A DNA stretch of 64,000 nt, taken from NCBI RefSeq assembly GCF_039839785.1, contig NZ_JBDOQT010000001.1:3496279-3560278 (forward strand). The letters are read 5' to 3'. Below the pieces are notes generated by a model. The model was not told where the DNA came from. It made no database searches and saw only the letters and a program-made list of their open reading frames with translations. The DNA is from Pelagibius sp. CAU 1746. GTDB taxonomy: Bacteria; Pseudomonadota; Alphaproteobacteria; Kiloniellales; Kiloniellaceae. Of this stretch, positions 47,101 to 55,966 are shown one piece after another. The stretch's first letter is position 1. Each line of letters begins with the position of its first letter. The translations under genes were made by a program, and so were the position numbers.

Positions 47101-50100
47101 TCAATAAACTCAAAATCTGAGCCGTAAAACTGACCACCTGCTGTAGTGAGGCCAATAAGCCAGTAACCAGTCTCTGTAAATTCGGGCCCGGCGTTGTCCA
47201 AATAGATCGCCTCAGGCGAGACGCCGTTAGGCTCACGCCACAGATAGTTCGGGCCCGAATGCCCGCCCAAGGTGCGTCTGGTCAGATTCCAGGGCCCGGC
47301 AATGGTGGCCGCCGCGTCCAGGTTGTCGACCTCCAGAGCGGCCGCGAAGGGTCCGCCGGCGCTGCGGCTCTGGTAATCCGCGCCCTCGAAGCCCGGCAGA
47401 GCGCTGGCGGAAGGCCAGAGGCCGGTGGTCGAGAAGGCCGGGGAGCTGTTGTCCAGCAGCGTGCCTCCGGCCGGCAAGGGCTCGGCACCGGGGTGAACCA
47501 GGTAATCCGTTCCTTCGTGGCCCGGCAGGCTGCTGGCGCCGGTCCAGTTACCCTGTACCAGGACGCCCAGGTCCGCGTTGTCCTGGGTCACGTCGGCCTG
47601 GGTGGCGCCGCCGCCGACTGGCTCGATCTGGGCGATGGGCAGGCCGTCCAGGTAGATATAGCTGCGCTGGAAGGCGCCGAGCGCGTCGCTCTCGCCCAGC
47701 AGCTGCCCGCCCTGGCCGTAATGGAAGTGGGTGATGTCGCTGCTGCCCAACACCTCCTTGGCGACCCGCTCGCCGAAGGCGTTGTGCAGATAGTCCGTAT
47801 CCGCCAGGCCGGCGGACTGCAACTGCACCAGCCGGTCGCTGTCGTCGTAGACGAAGCCCAGATCCGTGCCGGCGCCGCGGTCGTCGGCGACGATCTGGCC
47901 GCTGGCGCTGTAGCTGAAGCTCTGGGTCGTGGCGCCGTCGCTCAGGGACAGCAGGCGGTTGCTGGCCGTGTCGTAGGTGTAGGTCTCGTTCAGCGTGCCG
48001 AGGCTGTCAACGATGCTACGGCTGGTGCGGTTTCCGACGGCGTCGTAACCATAGTCAATGGTGCCGTAGAGCCCGGCCGCCTGGATCAGGCGGTAAAGGC
48101 CATCATATTGGAAGGTCTGGCTGCGGGTGCCGTCCAGCAGATCGGTAATGGCAGTGATGTTGTCCGCGTTGTCGTAGGCCAGCGTCAGGTTCTGCACGCC
48201 GTTGACGCCGTCGCCCGCGGTGATCCCCGTCAGACGGTAGTCCTGGTCATAGCTGTAGGTCAGGACAACGCCATTGCCGAAGGTGAGCGAGGCGACCGGC
48301 CCGAAGGGCTGGTAGGCGATGTCCGAAGCGACCACCACCGGCGCCGCACTCGCGCTGGACTGGGTGGTGATGGAGGTGACCCTGCCCAGGGCGTCGCGCC
48401 CGTAGCTGACGATCCGCCCGTCCGGATAGGTCATCTGCAGCAGATTGCCGGCCACGTCGAAGCTGTAGTTCGTGGTGTAGACGACGCCGCCGATGGTCCG
48501 GCTTTCCGTCACCAGGTTGCCGTAGTCGTCGTAGGACAGGCTTGTAGACCCACTGTCGTCGCTGACCGAGGTCAGGCGGCTGACGCCCCGGTTGCCCGCC
48601 AAGGTATCGTCGTAGCCGTAGGCGACGTTCTCCGCCGGCGTGGCCGGGTAGCTGCGCGTCAGGGGGCGGTTCAGGGCGTCGTAGGTGAAGTCCGTCACCA
48701 CGCCGCGGGCGTCGATCTGGGAGACGACGTTCCCGGCGGCATCCAGGGTGAAGACGGTCGCGCCAGTGTCCGGGCTCTCCAGTTGGATGACGTCGCCGAA
48801 GCCGTTGTAGGTGTAGGTCGTCACCAGCCCCCGCGGATCGGTCACGGAGACCAGGTTGTCCTGGGCGTCGTAGGCATAGCCGGTGATGCCGCTCAAGGGA
48901 TCGGTCTGCTGCACGAGGCGGTCGAGGGCATCGAAGGCCTGCGCCGTGGTGCCGCTCAGAGGATCGGTGATCGAGGTGAGGTTGCTGTTGGTGTCGTAGC
49001 CGTAGGCGGTCGTCTGGCTGCTGGCGCCGACGCTTTGCAGCAGGCGGCCGAGCTCGTCGAAGACCCGGGTCTGGCTGCGCAGGATGGTGCCGCTGCCGGC
49101 ACGCAGCACTTCCACGGTACGGTTGCCCATGGCATCGAGCGTATATTCTATGCGCTCACCGTGGTCGTTGGCGACCGCCGTCAGTCGCTGCGCAGCATCG
49201 TACTCATAGTAGACCCTGTTGCCGTCAGGCAGAGAGACGGCCGTCAAGAGTCCGGCATCGTCATAGGCATAGGTGGTGACCGCATCCCCAGCCGTCGCCT
49301 TGACCCGACTTTCGATCAGCCGGCCTCGCAAGTCGTAAGAAAGTTCGGTTTCGACCCCGTTTTCATCCAGCAAGGTAAGTGGCAAGTCTTTTCCGTCACG
49401 GGCCGTAATACTGGCCATATGACCGAGGGCGTTGGTAACCGTGGCCAACTGACCGACTTCATCGTAGGAAAAGGCCGTTGTGTCAGTGACGTCGCCGCGT
49501 GGTCCATCGATGCTAACCACTTGCCGCGGCAGCGGCAGTTGAGGCACGTCGGTAGCGATCAAGTTGGCGAAGACATAGTCGAAATAGGCATTGTTGGTGG
49601 TTCCCTCGCCGCGAACGCTGCGCAGGGTTATCCGCACGCTGCGCGCTCCCGGCGGCACGACTTCGACAAGCTTTTGCCCCTGCCACCAAGTCGGTGCGAT
49701 CAACGGCGACTCGACCACAGGTCCGATCTGGGCATTGGAGCCGTCAAAGAAACGGATGCCGACTGATCCGGCATCGGCGCTTTCGAGGGAATACTGACGC
49801 CAGGTGACTTCGAACTCCCGCTTTCCCCCGTCGATGGCGGCGAACTGGCCGGCGGAAAACTGGACATCCTGTGAAAGCCGGCTCTCCGCCGCGGCGCCGG
49901 GATGGAAATAGTAATCTCCCTGCGCCGGCAGCGGATTGTCGAAGTTGATCTGGAAGGCGCCGGCCTCGCTGGTCCAGCCGGACAGACCGCCGGTCTCCGC
50001 ATCGGCGTTCTGGACAACCAGGGGAAGCCTCACCGGGTCCCGCCCCTCCAACAACATCGCGAAATCATCGAAATAGGAGTGGTTTCCGACGTATTGGAGG

Positions 50101-52271
50101 CGAATCGCCCGCACTTCGACTTGGATCTTTCGGGTTAAAGGTGGAACGTTGACGGCAATGCTGCTAGGCGACCACGTCGTGACGCTTGAACGTAGATACT
50201 CGAATTCATCGCCGATTATCAGACCAGAAGCGTCAAGAAACCGGATGACAACAGTCCCGTTGCTTCCACCCTGGTAGGTGTTGTGTTTCCAAGAAATCCG
50301 CACGGCTCTCTGGCCGCCATCGACCTCAGACTCGTTGACCAATGGAATTGCCACATCCTGGTGCATGCGGCTTTCCGGCATATCTTCTCCGCCATAGAAA
50401 TAGTAGCTGCCCTCGGCGGGGGCCGGGCCGGCGGAGCGCACCGTGAAGCCGCCTTGCGTCACCGTCCATCCGGTCATGTCGCCGGTCTCTGCGCCGGGGT
50501 TGACGAGCGTTAGCGGCACGTCGGGAAGCGGCGTAGGGGTGGCCGGCGACTCGCCCCCATCACTGTAGGCATACGCCCAGCCACGGGTTTGGCCATTGGT
50601 GGAATAGGGCAGAATGTGGCTGGTCGTATCGGTCACTTGGCGGCCGGTCAGCAACCCGTCGATGTCGTATGCCATGTCGATCGTCCGGCGCGGCGCCACG
50701 ATCTGCGCCGGCACACGGAAGTCGTTGTGCCAAGTCGTCGTCGTGGTGCGCGCGTCGGCCGTTCCGACGGCCTCGGTCATGCTTGTCAGCAAGCCGCGGC
50801 TGTCATGAACGTAGTTGGTGACCTTGCCGTCCCAATCGGTCGTGCTGGAAAGGAAACCGTTGGCGTCGTATCCGAAACCGAACGTGGCCGCCGCACTGTT
50901 GGTGGCCACGAGCCTCTCGATCTGGGAAACCCTCGGCAGTCCATTGATCGTGGTGAAGTGATAGTTCGTTTGCTTTCCGAGCGGCCCCGTAACGCTGCGC
51001 GAACCATCGACGTTGTAGATGACCGAATGGTGGTCCGTGCCGCCCGCGTGCCCGCTCGAGGCCGCCCGTCCTTCCACGTCATAGGTCCAGGTGGCATAAC
51101 CTGCGCCGTTCTCATCGACCACGCCGGTGAGCGCCGCAGGAAAGGCCGGGTTCTCGTACAGATACTGCACCCGCGGATTGTCGTCCGAATCAAGCGGGGT
51201 GTCGTCCGGATGGACGACCTCCGCCAATAGAGTAGTTGGATGATTTTCGAAGGCATAAAGCTGGCGATACCCGTAGCGGTACTTTCTTCCGTCTCCACCG
51301 CTCACGGACTTGACCAACCCTTCCGGGGTATAGGAAAACCGCAGCCTGCGTCCATGGGAATCATGAACAAGAGACAACGCGCCATCTTGCCCCGAATATT
51401 CTAAAGCCACGCGGTAGCCGTCTTTGGCCACGATACCGGTTAGCCGTCCGTTGCTGTCGAAGGTTTCAAGGCGGTCGTATTTGTCCTTCAGTGACCATTC
51501 TCCACCGGAATCGGAGAGTGACAGAACGACGTCACTGTCAGGTTGCCAATCGCTGCCGACCTTGTTGAAGATATAAACCTTGCCGTCTGCCGCGTAGTAG
51601 TTCGTCCGGCTACCGCTGACAAATGCGAGGCGCCGCTCGAAGCCGTGGCGCCAAGCCGGCCCCATCACGCCGGTGATCTTGCTTTGACTGTTGTAGTAGC
51701 GCGTAAAACTCAGCGGATGCGCTCCGCCGCTCCGGTAGTCGGTCACCGCCTGAAATTTGTTGCCGGTCGCAAGTGAAATCGGATTGCCAACCGTCGGACC
51801 GAGATCCGGGTCGCCCATCCCTGCCAGCGATTGTGATCGACACTTGTCACACTGCCCCAGAGCCCGTTCCGGAACGGCGAGTTGGCAGCCAGAAGCAGCG
51901 TTTCCGTTGACTTCATAGCCGGCCGGACAGCTCGGATAAGTGGGATCCCGGAAATCCTGACCAACCGCCAAAAAGTGGCGAATGACACAGGTGGCCCCGG
52001 TAATTTGTCCATTTGAATCGTAGTGATGCTCGATCCGCCTTACCCAGGTCGTCCGGTAGAGTGCCCAGCTCTCACAGGCATCGGCTACCGTTTCACAGGT
52101 TCCACCCAAAGGCGATCCGTCCGGCACGCAGTTCTGACCGTTCTTGTAACCGGACCAGGACGCTTCCGCGGAACCAGCACTCATACAAAGAACGATGAGG
52201 AAAAATGCCGCCGCCAGAACACTCAGCGAGAGCGTTCGAAAACCGTTCCAGTGGCTGAGTATGCTTCGCAT
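44115..52271 (-). CDS. Giant secreted RHS/YD-repeat toxin with golvesin-like repeats
   Basis: A protein of 2,718 aa from ATG 52271; the frame opens at 52331, but the signal (LSLSVLAAAFFLIVLCM, cleavage near GSAEAS) fits 52271. Order of parts: cysteine-rich N-terminal segment; DUF6531-type domain (GNPISLATGNKFQ); YD repeats about 200-1500, interrupted by two lectin-like domains with ESR(M/L)xQDV; about six half-repeats with LDNSSPEFS-type motifs; seven golvesin-like repeats of ~88 aa (HAGGS, VNQQ, GQWNLLGTY, NxGxVVADAI) to residue ~2470; RHS core with GRYIQSDPIGL; and a short CT (~85 aa) with several Cys and a Pro run. It is the one complete, exportable gene of the minus array. The core and last repeats are nearly identical to those in the cassettes. 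Confidence 0.88.
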   Translation of the reverse strand: MRSILSHWNGFRTLSLSVLAAAFFLIVLCMSAGSAEASWSGYKNGQNCVPDGSPLGGTCETVADACESWALYRTTWVRRIEHHYDSNGQITGATCVIRHFLAVGQDFRDPTYPSCPAGYEVNGNAASGCQLAVPERALGQCDKCRSQSLAGMGDPDLGPTVGNPISLATGNKFQAVTDYRSGGAHPLSFTRYYNSQSKITGVMGPAWRHGFERRLAFVSGSRTNYYAADGKVYIFNKVGSDWQPDSDVVLSLSDSGGEWSLKDKYDRLETFDSNGRLTGIVAKDGYRVALEYSGQDGALSLVHDSHGRRLRFSYTPEGLVKSVSGGDGRKYRYGYRQLYAFENHPTTLLAEVVHPDDTPLDSDDNPRVQYLYENPAFPAALTGVVDENGAGYATWTYDVEGRAASSGHAGGTDHHSVIYNVDGSRSVTGPLGKQTNYHFTTINGLPRVSQIERLVATNSAAATFGFGYDANGFLSSTTDWDGKVTNYVHDSRGLLTSMTEAVGTADARTTTTTWHNDFRVPAQIVAPRRTIDMAYDIDGLLTGRQVTDTTSHILPYSTNGQTRGWAYAYSDGGESPATPTPLPDVPLTLVNPGAETGDMTGWTVTQGGFTVRSAGPAPAEGSYYFYGGEDMPESRMHQDVAIPLVNESEVDGGQRAVRISWKHNTYQGGSNGTVVIRFLDASGLIIGDEFEYLRSSVTTWSPSSIAVNVPPLTRKIQVEVRAIRLQYVGNHSYFDDFAMLLEGRDPVRLPLVVQNADAETGGLSGWTSEAGAFQINFDNPLPAQGDYYFHPGAAAESRLSQDVQFSAGQFAAIDGGKREFEVTWRQYSLESADAGSVGIRFFDGSNAQIGPVVESPLIAPTWWQGQKLVEVVPPGARSVRITLRSVRGEGTTNNAYFDYVFANLIATDVPQLPLPRQVVSIDGPRGDVTDTTAFSYDEVGQLATVTNALGHMASITARDGKDLPLTLLDENGVETELSYDLRGRLIESRVKATAGDAVTTYAYDDAGLLTAVSLPDGNRVYYEYDAAQRLTAVANDHGERIEYTLDAMGNRTVEVLRAGSGTILRSQTRVFDELGRLLQSVGASSQTTAYGYDTNSNLTSITDPLSGTTAQAFDALDRLVQQTDPLSGITGYAYDAQDNLVSVTDPRGLVTTYTYNGFGDVIQLESPDTGATVFTLDAAGNVVSQIDARGVVTDFTYDALNRPLTRSYPATPAENVAYGYDDTLAGNRGVSRLTSVSDDSGSTSLSYDDYGNLVTESRTIGGVVYTTNYSFDVAGNLLQMTYPDGRIVSYGRDALGRVTSITTQSSASAAPVVVASDIAYQPFGPVASLTFGNGVVLTYSYDQDYRLTGITAGDGVNGVQNLTLAYDNADNITAITDLLDGTRSQTFQYDGLYRLIQAAGLYGTIDYGYDAVGNRTSRSIVDSLGTLNETYTYDTASNRLLSLSDGATTQSFSYSASGQIVADDRGAGTDLGFVYDDSDRLVQLQSAGLADTDYLHNAFGERVAKEVLGSSDITHFHYGQGGQLLGESDALGAFQRSYIYLDGLPIAQIEPVGGGATQADVTQDNADLGVLVQGNWTGASSLPGHEGTDYLVHPGAEPLPAGGTLLDNSSPAFSTTGLWPSASALPGFEGADYQSRSAGGPFAAALEVDNLDAAATIAGPWNLTRRTLGGHSGPNYLWREPNGVSPEAIYLDNAGPEFTETGYWLIGLTTAGGQFYGSDFEFIDHNSDGTDTIVVDNSSPEFSTTGPWQTATWQDGGTPFDLDRRWLYATDVSPQAILVDNMDVGFSTVGASWNTSTYTGYGRLVGPNIQWLNEQVVPPDAQVIDNTDAGAVAVGSWPISTNSSDRYGNNYFYNAAGSGNDTFTWTPTLAASGDYEVLAFWPNAQPNTTQATFAVFHAGGSTDVVVNQQTGGGRWVSLGTYHMEPASNHRVVLSDAASGGYVVADAIQIRPVGAVPNTAKWTPDILQEKEYRIYAWWSAASNRASDVVYTVFHAGGSTPVQMNQQQGGDGWNLLGTFTLSPNSNHRVELTNQANGVVMADAIQFFPVDATPLTATWEPDFQLAQDYKVYAWWTATSARAADATYKIHHAGGSSDVSVNQRSNGGQWNLLGAYSFGSGSNYRVELTNFARGSVDADAVKFVPVIPNPMAPPPTATWTPEITASREYAVYARWTAVANRATNATYKVFHGQGSTPVVVDQQQAGGQWNLLGTYGFSPLSNHRIELSNQANGRVSADAIMMVPTDGAPNSVTWTLNVPDNEYYKIETRWVTRDNRATNAPYTVNHAGGNDTIPVDQAVTWGTWVSLGSYLIPGDGSGSVVLTDQANGVVQADAVRLTADTAQVRTATWTYSAVESGDYRVFARWPVGEGQATDAKYTIQHAGGSSLATVSQARRGGQWNELGVFAFTGGQDYAITLSDDANGTVVADALYIVKVEPLSDAVTWTPSLPASGSYQVYAKWTADETRATDARYAIAHSGGTAQVSVNQRVGGGLWHYMGSYAFDPLSNPTVTLAANDNGSVAADAIRFVGGPGGATDVAYLHTDHLGTPQAMTDANAQVLWWRDQTPFGQTVTTGGFSQNPLRFPGQFADAESGLAYNYFRDYDPALGRYIQSDPIGLRGGLNTYGYVGGNPVSKIDRKGLAAIPPYTPPPPPANDNNPPPSCPTICRKVGQYNLGEVPKEWYHLFPNYKWRCDYACPPTGQIVTKYIVNTLGCPDIHILGQG

Positions 52272-52930
52272 GGCAAATGACTTTCCCTCTGAGGCCCAAT
52301 CGACGGACAAACTTCTCCCGTTCCGGCACATTCGACCGGCTCGCTCAAATTTTCAGGTGCGGTGAATTTCGAAGCTACGGACTGCGGCAGCGCACTAGAA
52401 GCCCCCTGTCAGAAACCCCGTGACACGGCACCGTGAAGCAACTGCAAGTAGAATATCCGAACTATCGTAAAGGTGTAAATATGAATCTGTAATATCGCGG
52501 CGATTGTCTCGTAAGGATCGGCGGCAAGCCTTAATGCAGACCCCATAAATTCTGATTCGGGGACACGGGCGGACTACGTCGAGAGATTTCCCTTGGAAGC
52601 AGATCGGCCAAAGCGACTCCGGGCCTCCGGAATTGGAGTCGGCCGCTAGCCACTTTCTCTTCCCCCTACGCGCCTGAGCAGGCCAGCTGCGGACCGCACT
52701 TGATTGCGTGAATGGTGTTGGTCCTAGAGCTTCGAATTGCGGACGGCCCGTTCGGTAGGATCCTGGCATCCGCTCCCCAAGTCATTGGTCGGCAATTCGA
52801 ACTGACGGATTGAGTGCTTTGCCTTGGCTGCGGACTTTGAGGCTGTGATAGGACAGGCTCGCTTGCCCGCGGGCGGTATCCGCCATTGGTGTGCGCATCT
52901 GAGTTTTTGGAGTTTGTTCTTTTGGGTGTC
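52272..52930. other. Intergenic region upstream of the giant RHS gene
   Basis: About 660 bp without a recognisable gene. It must hold the minus-strand promoter, but no clear -35/-10 pair stands out. Near 52541-52564 an imperfect inverted repeat (GACCCC...GGGGAC) resembles the ends of REP-type sequences. No RAYT end is present. Confidence 0.4.
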
Positions 52931-52961
52931 AAAAAGCCCCGTCCGAATGGCGGGGCTTTTT
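52931..52961. terminator. Rho-independent terminator
   Basis: AAAAAGCCCCG, 9-base loop, CGGGGCTTTTT. Perfect 11-bp stem with A and T tracts on both sides, so it can work in both directions. Just outside the left direct repeat of the island. Confidence 0.85.
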
Positions 52962-53136
52962 GTTGGTTGCGGGGGCAGGATTTGAACCTGCGCAGTCTGC
53001 GCTCGGGCTGTTCGCCCGTGCTCGACCTTCGGGCTAAAAACCTTCCCCCGGAAGGTTTTCTTCACGCCCTCAGCCTTCAAGTTATGAGGGGGTTCAGAAC
53101 CACAGGAGGGCACAGGTTCAGATCCTGACCCCACCA

Positions 53137-53216
<80 letters not shown>

Positions 53217-53393
53217 ATAGTTGCGGCACCTTACGCCAAGGCCACCACCACCTGCGCCACACTACGTAATGCCCTGATACTGCTGTCTTTTCTCTGGACA
53301 CCAACGACTCTCAAGACTCATAGTCTTCGCCACAGATTGCTTCCACGGCGCTTCCATAGCGCTTCCAGAGAGACCCGTACAGGAACCAGATAC

Positions 53394-54596
53394 ATGGCGA
53401 GACTGACCAAGCGAACCGTCGAGGCCCTGCCTACCCGCGAAGGCGATTACATCGTCTTCGACGACGATGTGAGCGGCTTTGGCGTCCGCGTCCTGCCCAG
53501 TGGTAAGAAGACCTACATGGTCCAGTACCGCAACGGCGGGCGCACCCGGCGGATCGCCATTGGCAAGCACGGCGCCGTGACGGCGGACCAGGCCCGTACC
53601 CGCGCCAAGGAGCTCCTGGGGGCCGTGGCCGGCGGCGACAACCCCGCCGAGGAGATCAGCCGCCACCGCCAGGCCCCGACCGTGGCGACGGTCTGCGACC
53701 GCTTTCTAAGGGACTACGTGGCCCACCGCTGCAAGCCGACCACGCAGCGGGAGTATCGCCGCTCGGTCGACCTCTTTATCAAGCCGGCCATCGGCCCCTT
53801 CAAGATCGTCGACGTGGCTCGGGCCGATATCGCGAAACTGCACCATAAGCTGCGCGACAAGCCCTATCAGGCCAATCGGACCCTTGGGGTCCTGTCCAAG
53901 ATGTTCAATCTGGCCGAAGTCTGGGGGCTGCGCCCCGATGGCTCCAACCCCTGCCGCCATGTCGAGAAGTATAAGGAGCGCAAGCGCGAGTGCTGCCTCT
54001 CCTTGGAAGAGATCGCGAACCTCGTTCGGGTGCTCGATAAGGCGGAACAAGAGGGGACGGAAACCCCCTTTGTCGTGGCCGCCTTCAAGCTCCTGATCCT
54101 GACCGGCTGCCGCCTGAGCGAAATCCAGACCCTCAAGTGGAGCTACGTCCAGCCGCCCTATATGATGTTGCCAGAGAGCAAGACCGGCGCCCGGAAAATC
54201 CCCCTGCCCGAACCGGCCCAAACCGTGCTTAGCGACCTGCCCCGCGACCCGGAAAACGAATACGTGATCCAAGGGGCCATCGAAGGGCAGCACGTCACCG
54301 ACCTACAAAAGCCGTGGCGCCGGATTCGCAAGTCGGCCGGCCTGGACGGTATCCGCATCCACGATCTGCGGCACACCTACGCTTCGCACGGGGTGATGCA
54401 GGGGCTGAGTATTCCCATGATGGGCAAGCTGCTGGGGCACACGCAGATACAGACGACCATGCGCTATGCCCACTTCGCAGATGATCCGGTGCGGGAAGCG
54501 GCCGCCCAGGTGGCCGGCATCCTGGATCGGTCATTCGCACCGCCCGCCAAGCCGACCCCCGCAGCGAACGTGGTGCCCTTCCCGAAACGCGCGTAG
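53394..54596 (+). CDS. int: Tyrosine site-specific integrase
   Basis: A 400-aa phage-type integrase, ATG 53394; the ORF extends upstream through tRNA DNA, which is spurious. The N-terminal arm (TKRTVEALPTREGDYIVFDDDVSGFGVRV) has the DUF4102 look. The catalytic residues are visible: Arg in LTGCRLSEIQTLKW, HxxR in IRIHDLRHTYASHG, His in LGHTQIQTTMRYAHF, and Tyr in the same stretch (MRYAHF). It integrates the element into tRNA-fMet. It lies right next to the left att site, reading inward. Confidence 0.95.
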   Translation: MARLTKRTVEALPTREGDYIVFDDDVSGFGVRVLPSGKKTYMVQYRNGGRTRRIAIGKHGAVTADQARTRAKELLGAVAGGDNPAEEISRHRQAPTVATVCDRFLRDYVAHRCKPTTQREYRRSVDLFIKPAIGPFKIVDVARADIAKLHHKLRDKPYQANRTLGVLSKMFNLAEVWGLRPDGSNPCRHVEKYKERKRECCLSLEEIANLVRVLDKAEQEGTETPFVVAAFKLLILTGCRLSEIQTLKWSYVQPPYMMLPESKTGARKIPLPEPAQTVLSDLPRDPENEYVIQGAIEGQHVTDLQKPWRRIRKSAGLDGIRIHDLRHTYASHGVMQGLSIPMMGKLLGHTQIQTTMRYAHFADDPVREAAAQVAGILDRSFAPPAKPTPAANVVPFPKRA

Positions 54597-54618
54597 GGAG
54601 CTGAATGGCTAGCCATAC

Positions 54619-55758
54619 TCATTCGTCGAAAGACTCCGCGAATTCCTCGAGGATCGAGTCAGACGTATGTGCAAGATGCTGCATTTTAGACAGCTCTTCG
54701 ATTTGGCTGTTGGCAATAAATGAGCAACTATTCGACATGGGTCCGCGCTCTAGCAGCGAGAAAACTGGCCTCAATATTTCGCTCTTTACCTTCTCTCTTC
54801 TCTCATCCGGCGCGACTATATGGAGCGCAATATCCATGTTTGGCTGGAGGGCCAACAGGTCCGCCATGCGCAGGAGCCCGCTGTATACGCTTGTGGTCTG
54901 CTCAACCTCAAATGCCCGGCGAATCGAGCGACGACTTAGCCAGATAACATCGATGTTTTGTATCGTGCGGAGGGTAACGTCGTCGTAGTTCAATGGGAGG
55001 CGGCTGAGCAGCTTTGGCCGTAGGTCTGCCGACAGTATTTGCTCGACTGCGCCCCGATCCGAAGCCGGTATCCATACGTTGAAGCCCATGAGGGCGCCAA
55101 TCCTTGCCAACGCGGCTTGAGTCTGGATGGACGTTCGGACCTCCTTGCCGTCGGCTGACGAACGGTGCACCGCCTCCGATTGTTCCTCCTCCTCGCGATC
55201 CGGAACCTCTACCTCCACTTCGCCTTTCTCTGTCTTAATGACCGCCCGCTGGCGCAGCTTCCGCTCGTCTTCTTTAGTTAGCGGATACAGAGTCGCCTCG
55301 GCCTTTTGTCGCTTCACTAGTTCGAGTAGGAACCGGCCGTCCTTTGCAGGGATCTCACGGAGGGATGCGCGGAAGCCAATCGATTGTGCCCAGCCGAAGG
55401 AACCAAGCGGTACACCATCTGTAAGGGAGAGGCTGTTCCACACCTCTGGCACCGTTATCGGAACTGACTGTTCGATTGGCAAGGTGACGATCGGCTTCAC
55501 CTTGAACCGAACAACGAATGGATCATCGCTCTCGTAGAAGATGGGCGAATCGTCGACGTATGGCTTGCCCTCGATGCTCAGGGCTCCACACCAGCGAGAT
55601 AGGCCGACGAGGTAGCACAGAAAGATCGTCCCAGGCCTCCCGCGCTCCTTGGCCAACTTGTGTTGCCGCAGCTTGAACCCCGATACATCCGACCCATGCT
55701 TGAGGAATTGGTCCCACGTGTGTGGGGTGAACAAATCCAATAGATACCTGTCTGACAT
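54619..55758 (-). CDS. EVE-like domain plus nuclease-like protein (candidate defence)
   Basis: A 379-aa protein. The N-terminal ~130 aa (TPHTWDQFLKH, TIFLCYLVGLSRWCGALSIEG, DDSPIFYESDDPFVVRFKV) fit an EVE/PUA-like fold that reads modified bases. A charged linker (KTEKGEVEVEVPDREEEEQS) follows. The C-terminal part QTQAALARIGALMGFNVWIP, QNIDVIWLS, AFEVEQTTSVYSGLLRMADL has the D...ExE-type pattern of PD-(D/E)XK-like nucleases. EVE-nuclease fusions are often type IV restriction enzymes against modified phage DNA. Divergent from 55967, sharing its promoter region. Confidence 0.7.
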   Translation of the reverse strand: MSDRYLLDLFTPHTWDQFLKHGSDVSGFKLRQHKLAKERGRPGTIFLCYLVGLSRWCGALSIEGKPYVDDSPIFYESDDPFVVRFKVKPIVTLPIEQSVPITVPEVWNSLSLTDGVPLGSFGWAQSIGFRASLREIPAKDGRFLLELVKRQKAEATLYPLTKEDERKLRQRAVIKTEKGEVEVEVPDREEEEQSEAVHRSSADGKEVRTSIQTQAALARIGALMGFNVWIPASDRGAVEQILSADLRPKLLSRLPLNYDDVTLRTIQNIDVIWLSRRSIRRAFEVEQTTSVYSGLLRMADLLALQPNMDIALHIVAPDERREKVKSEILRPVFSLLERGPMSNSCSFIANSQIEELSKMQHLAHTSDSILEEFAESFDE

Positions 55759-55806
55759 TGGCTCCCCCGAGAGCGTCTAGCGCAGCCTCAGACCCAGTCG
55801 CGCACG

Positions 55807-55917
55807 ACATACGTATGTATGTCTCCGTTCTGCCGCATCCCCTGCGACCTGCCAGACGCCGCGACATTGACGTAGGCAGCGAATCGCCGCATCTACGTTG
55901 TGTTACCTTACGTAAGG
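55807..55917. promoter_or_regulatory. Divergent promoter region with TACGTA palindromes
   Basis: ACATACGTATGT (55807-55818) and CCTTACGTAAGG (55906-55917) are perfect 12-bp palindromes sharing the TACGTA core, in the 208 bp between divergent genes. Likely binding sites of one dimeric regulator; no regulator is identified. Confidence 0.5.
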
Positions 55918-55966
55918 GTCCATGGCCCTTCGCTGCCGGTGGCCCCATAACGTAACATAAGCTTAC

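Noticed and set aside
47259..49766. Plus-strand frame of 835 codons
   Set aside because: Antisense shadow of the giant RHS gene; low-complexity composition and no start signals.
52886..53128. Open frame reading CWLRGQDLNLR and similar
   Set aside because: It is a read-through of tRNA 3' ends, a well-known false ORF. The DNA is tRNA remnant and terminator.
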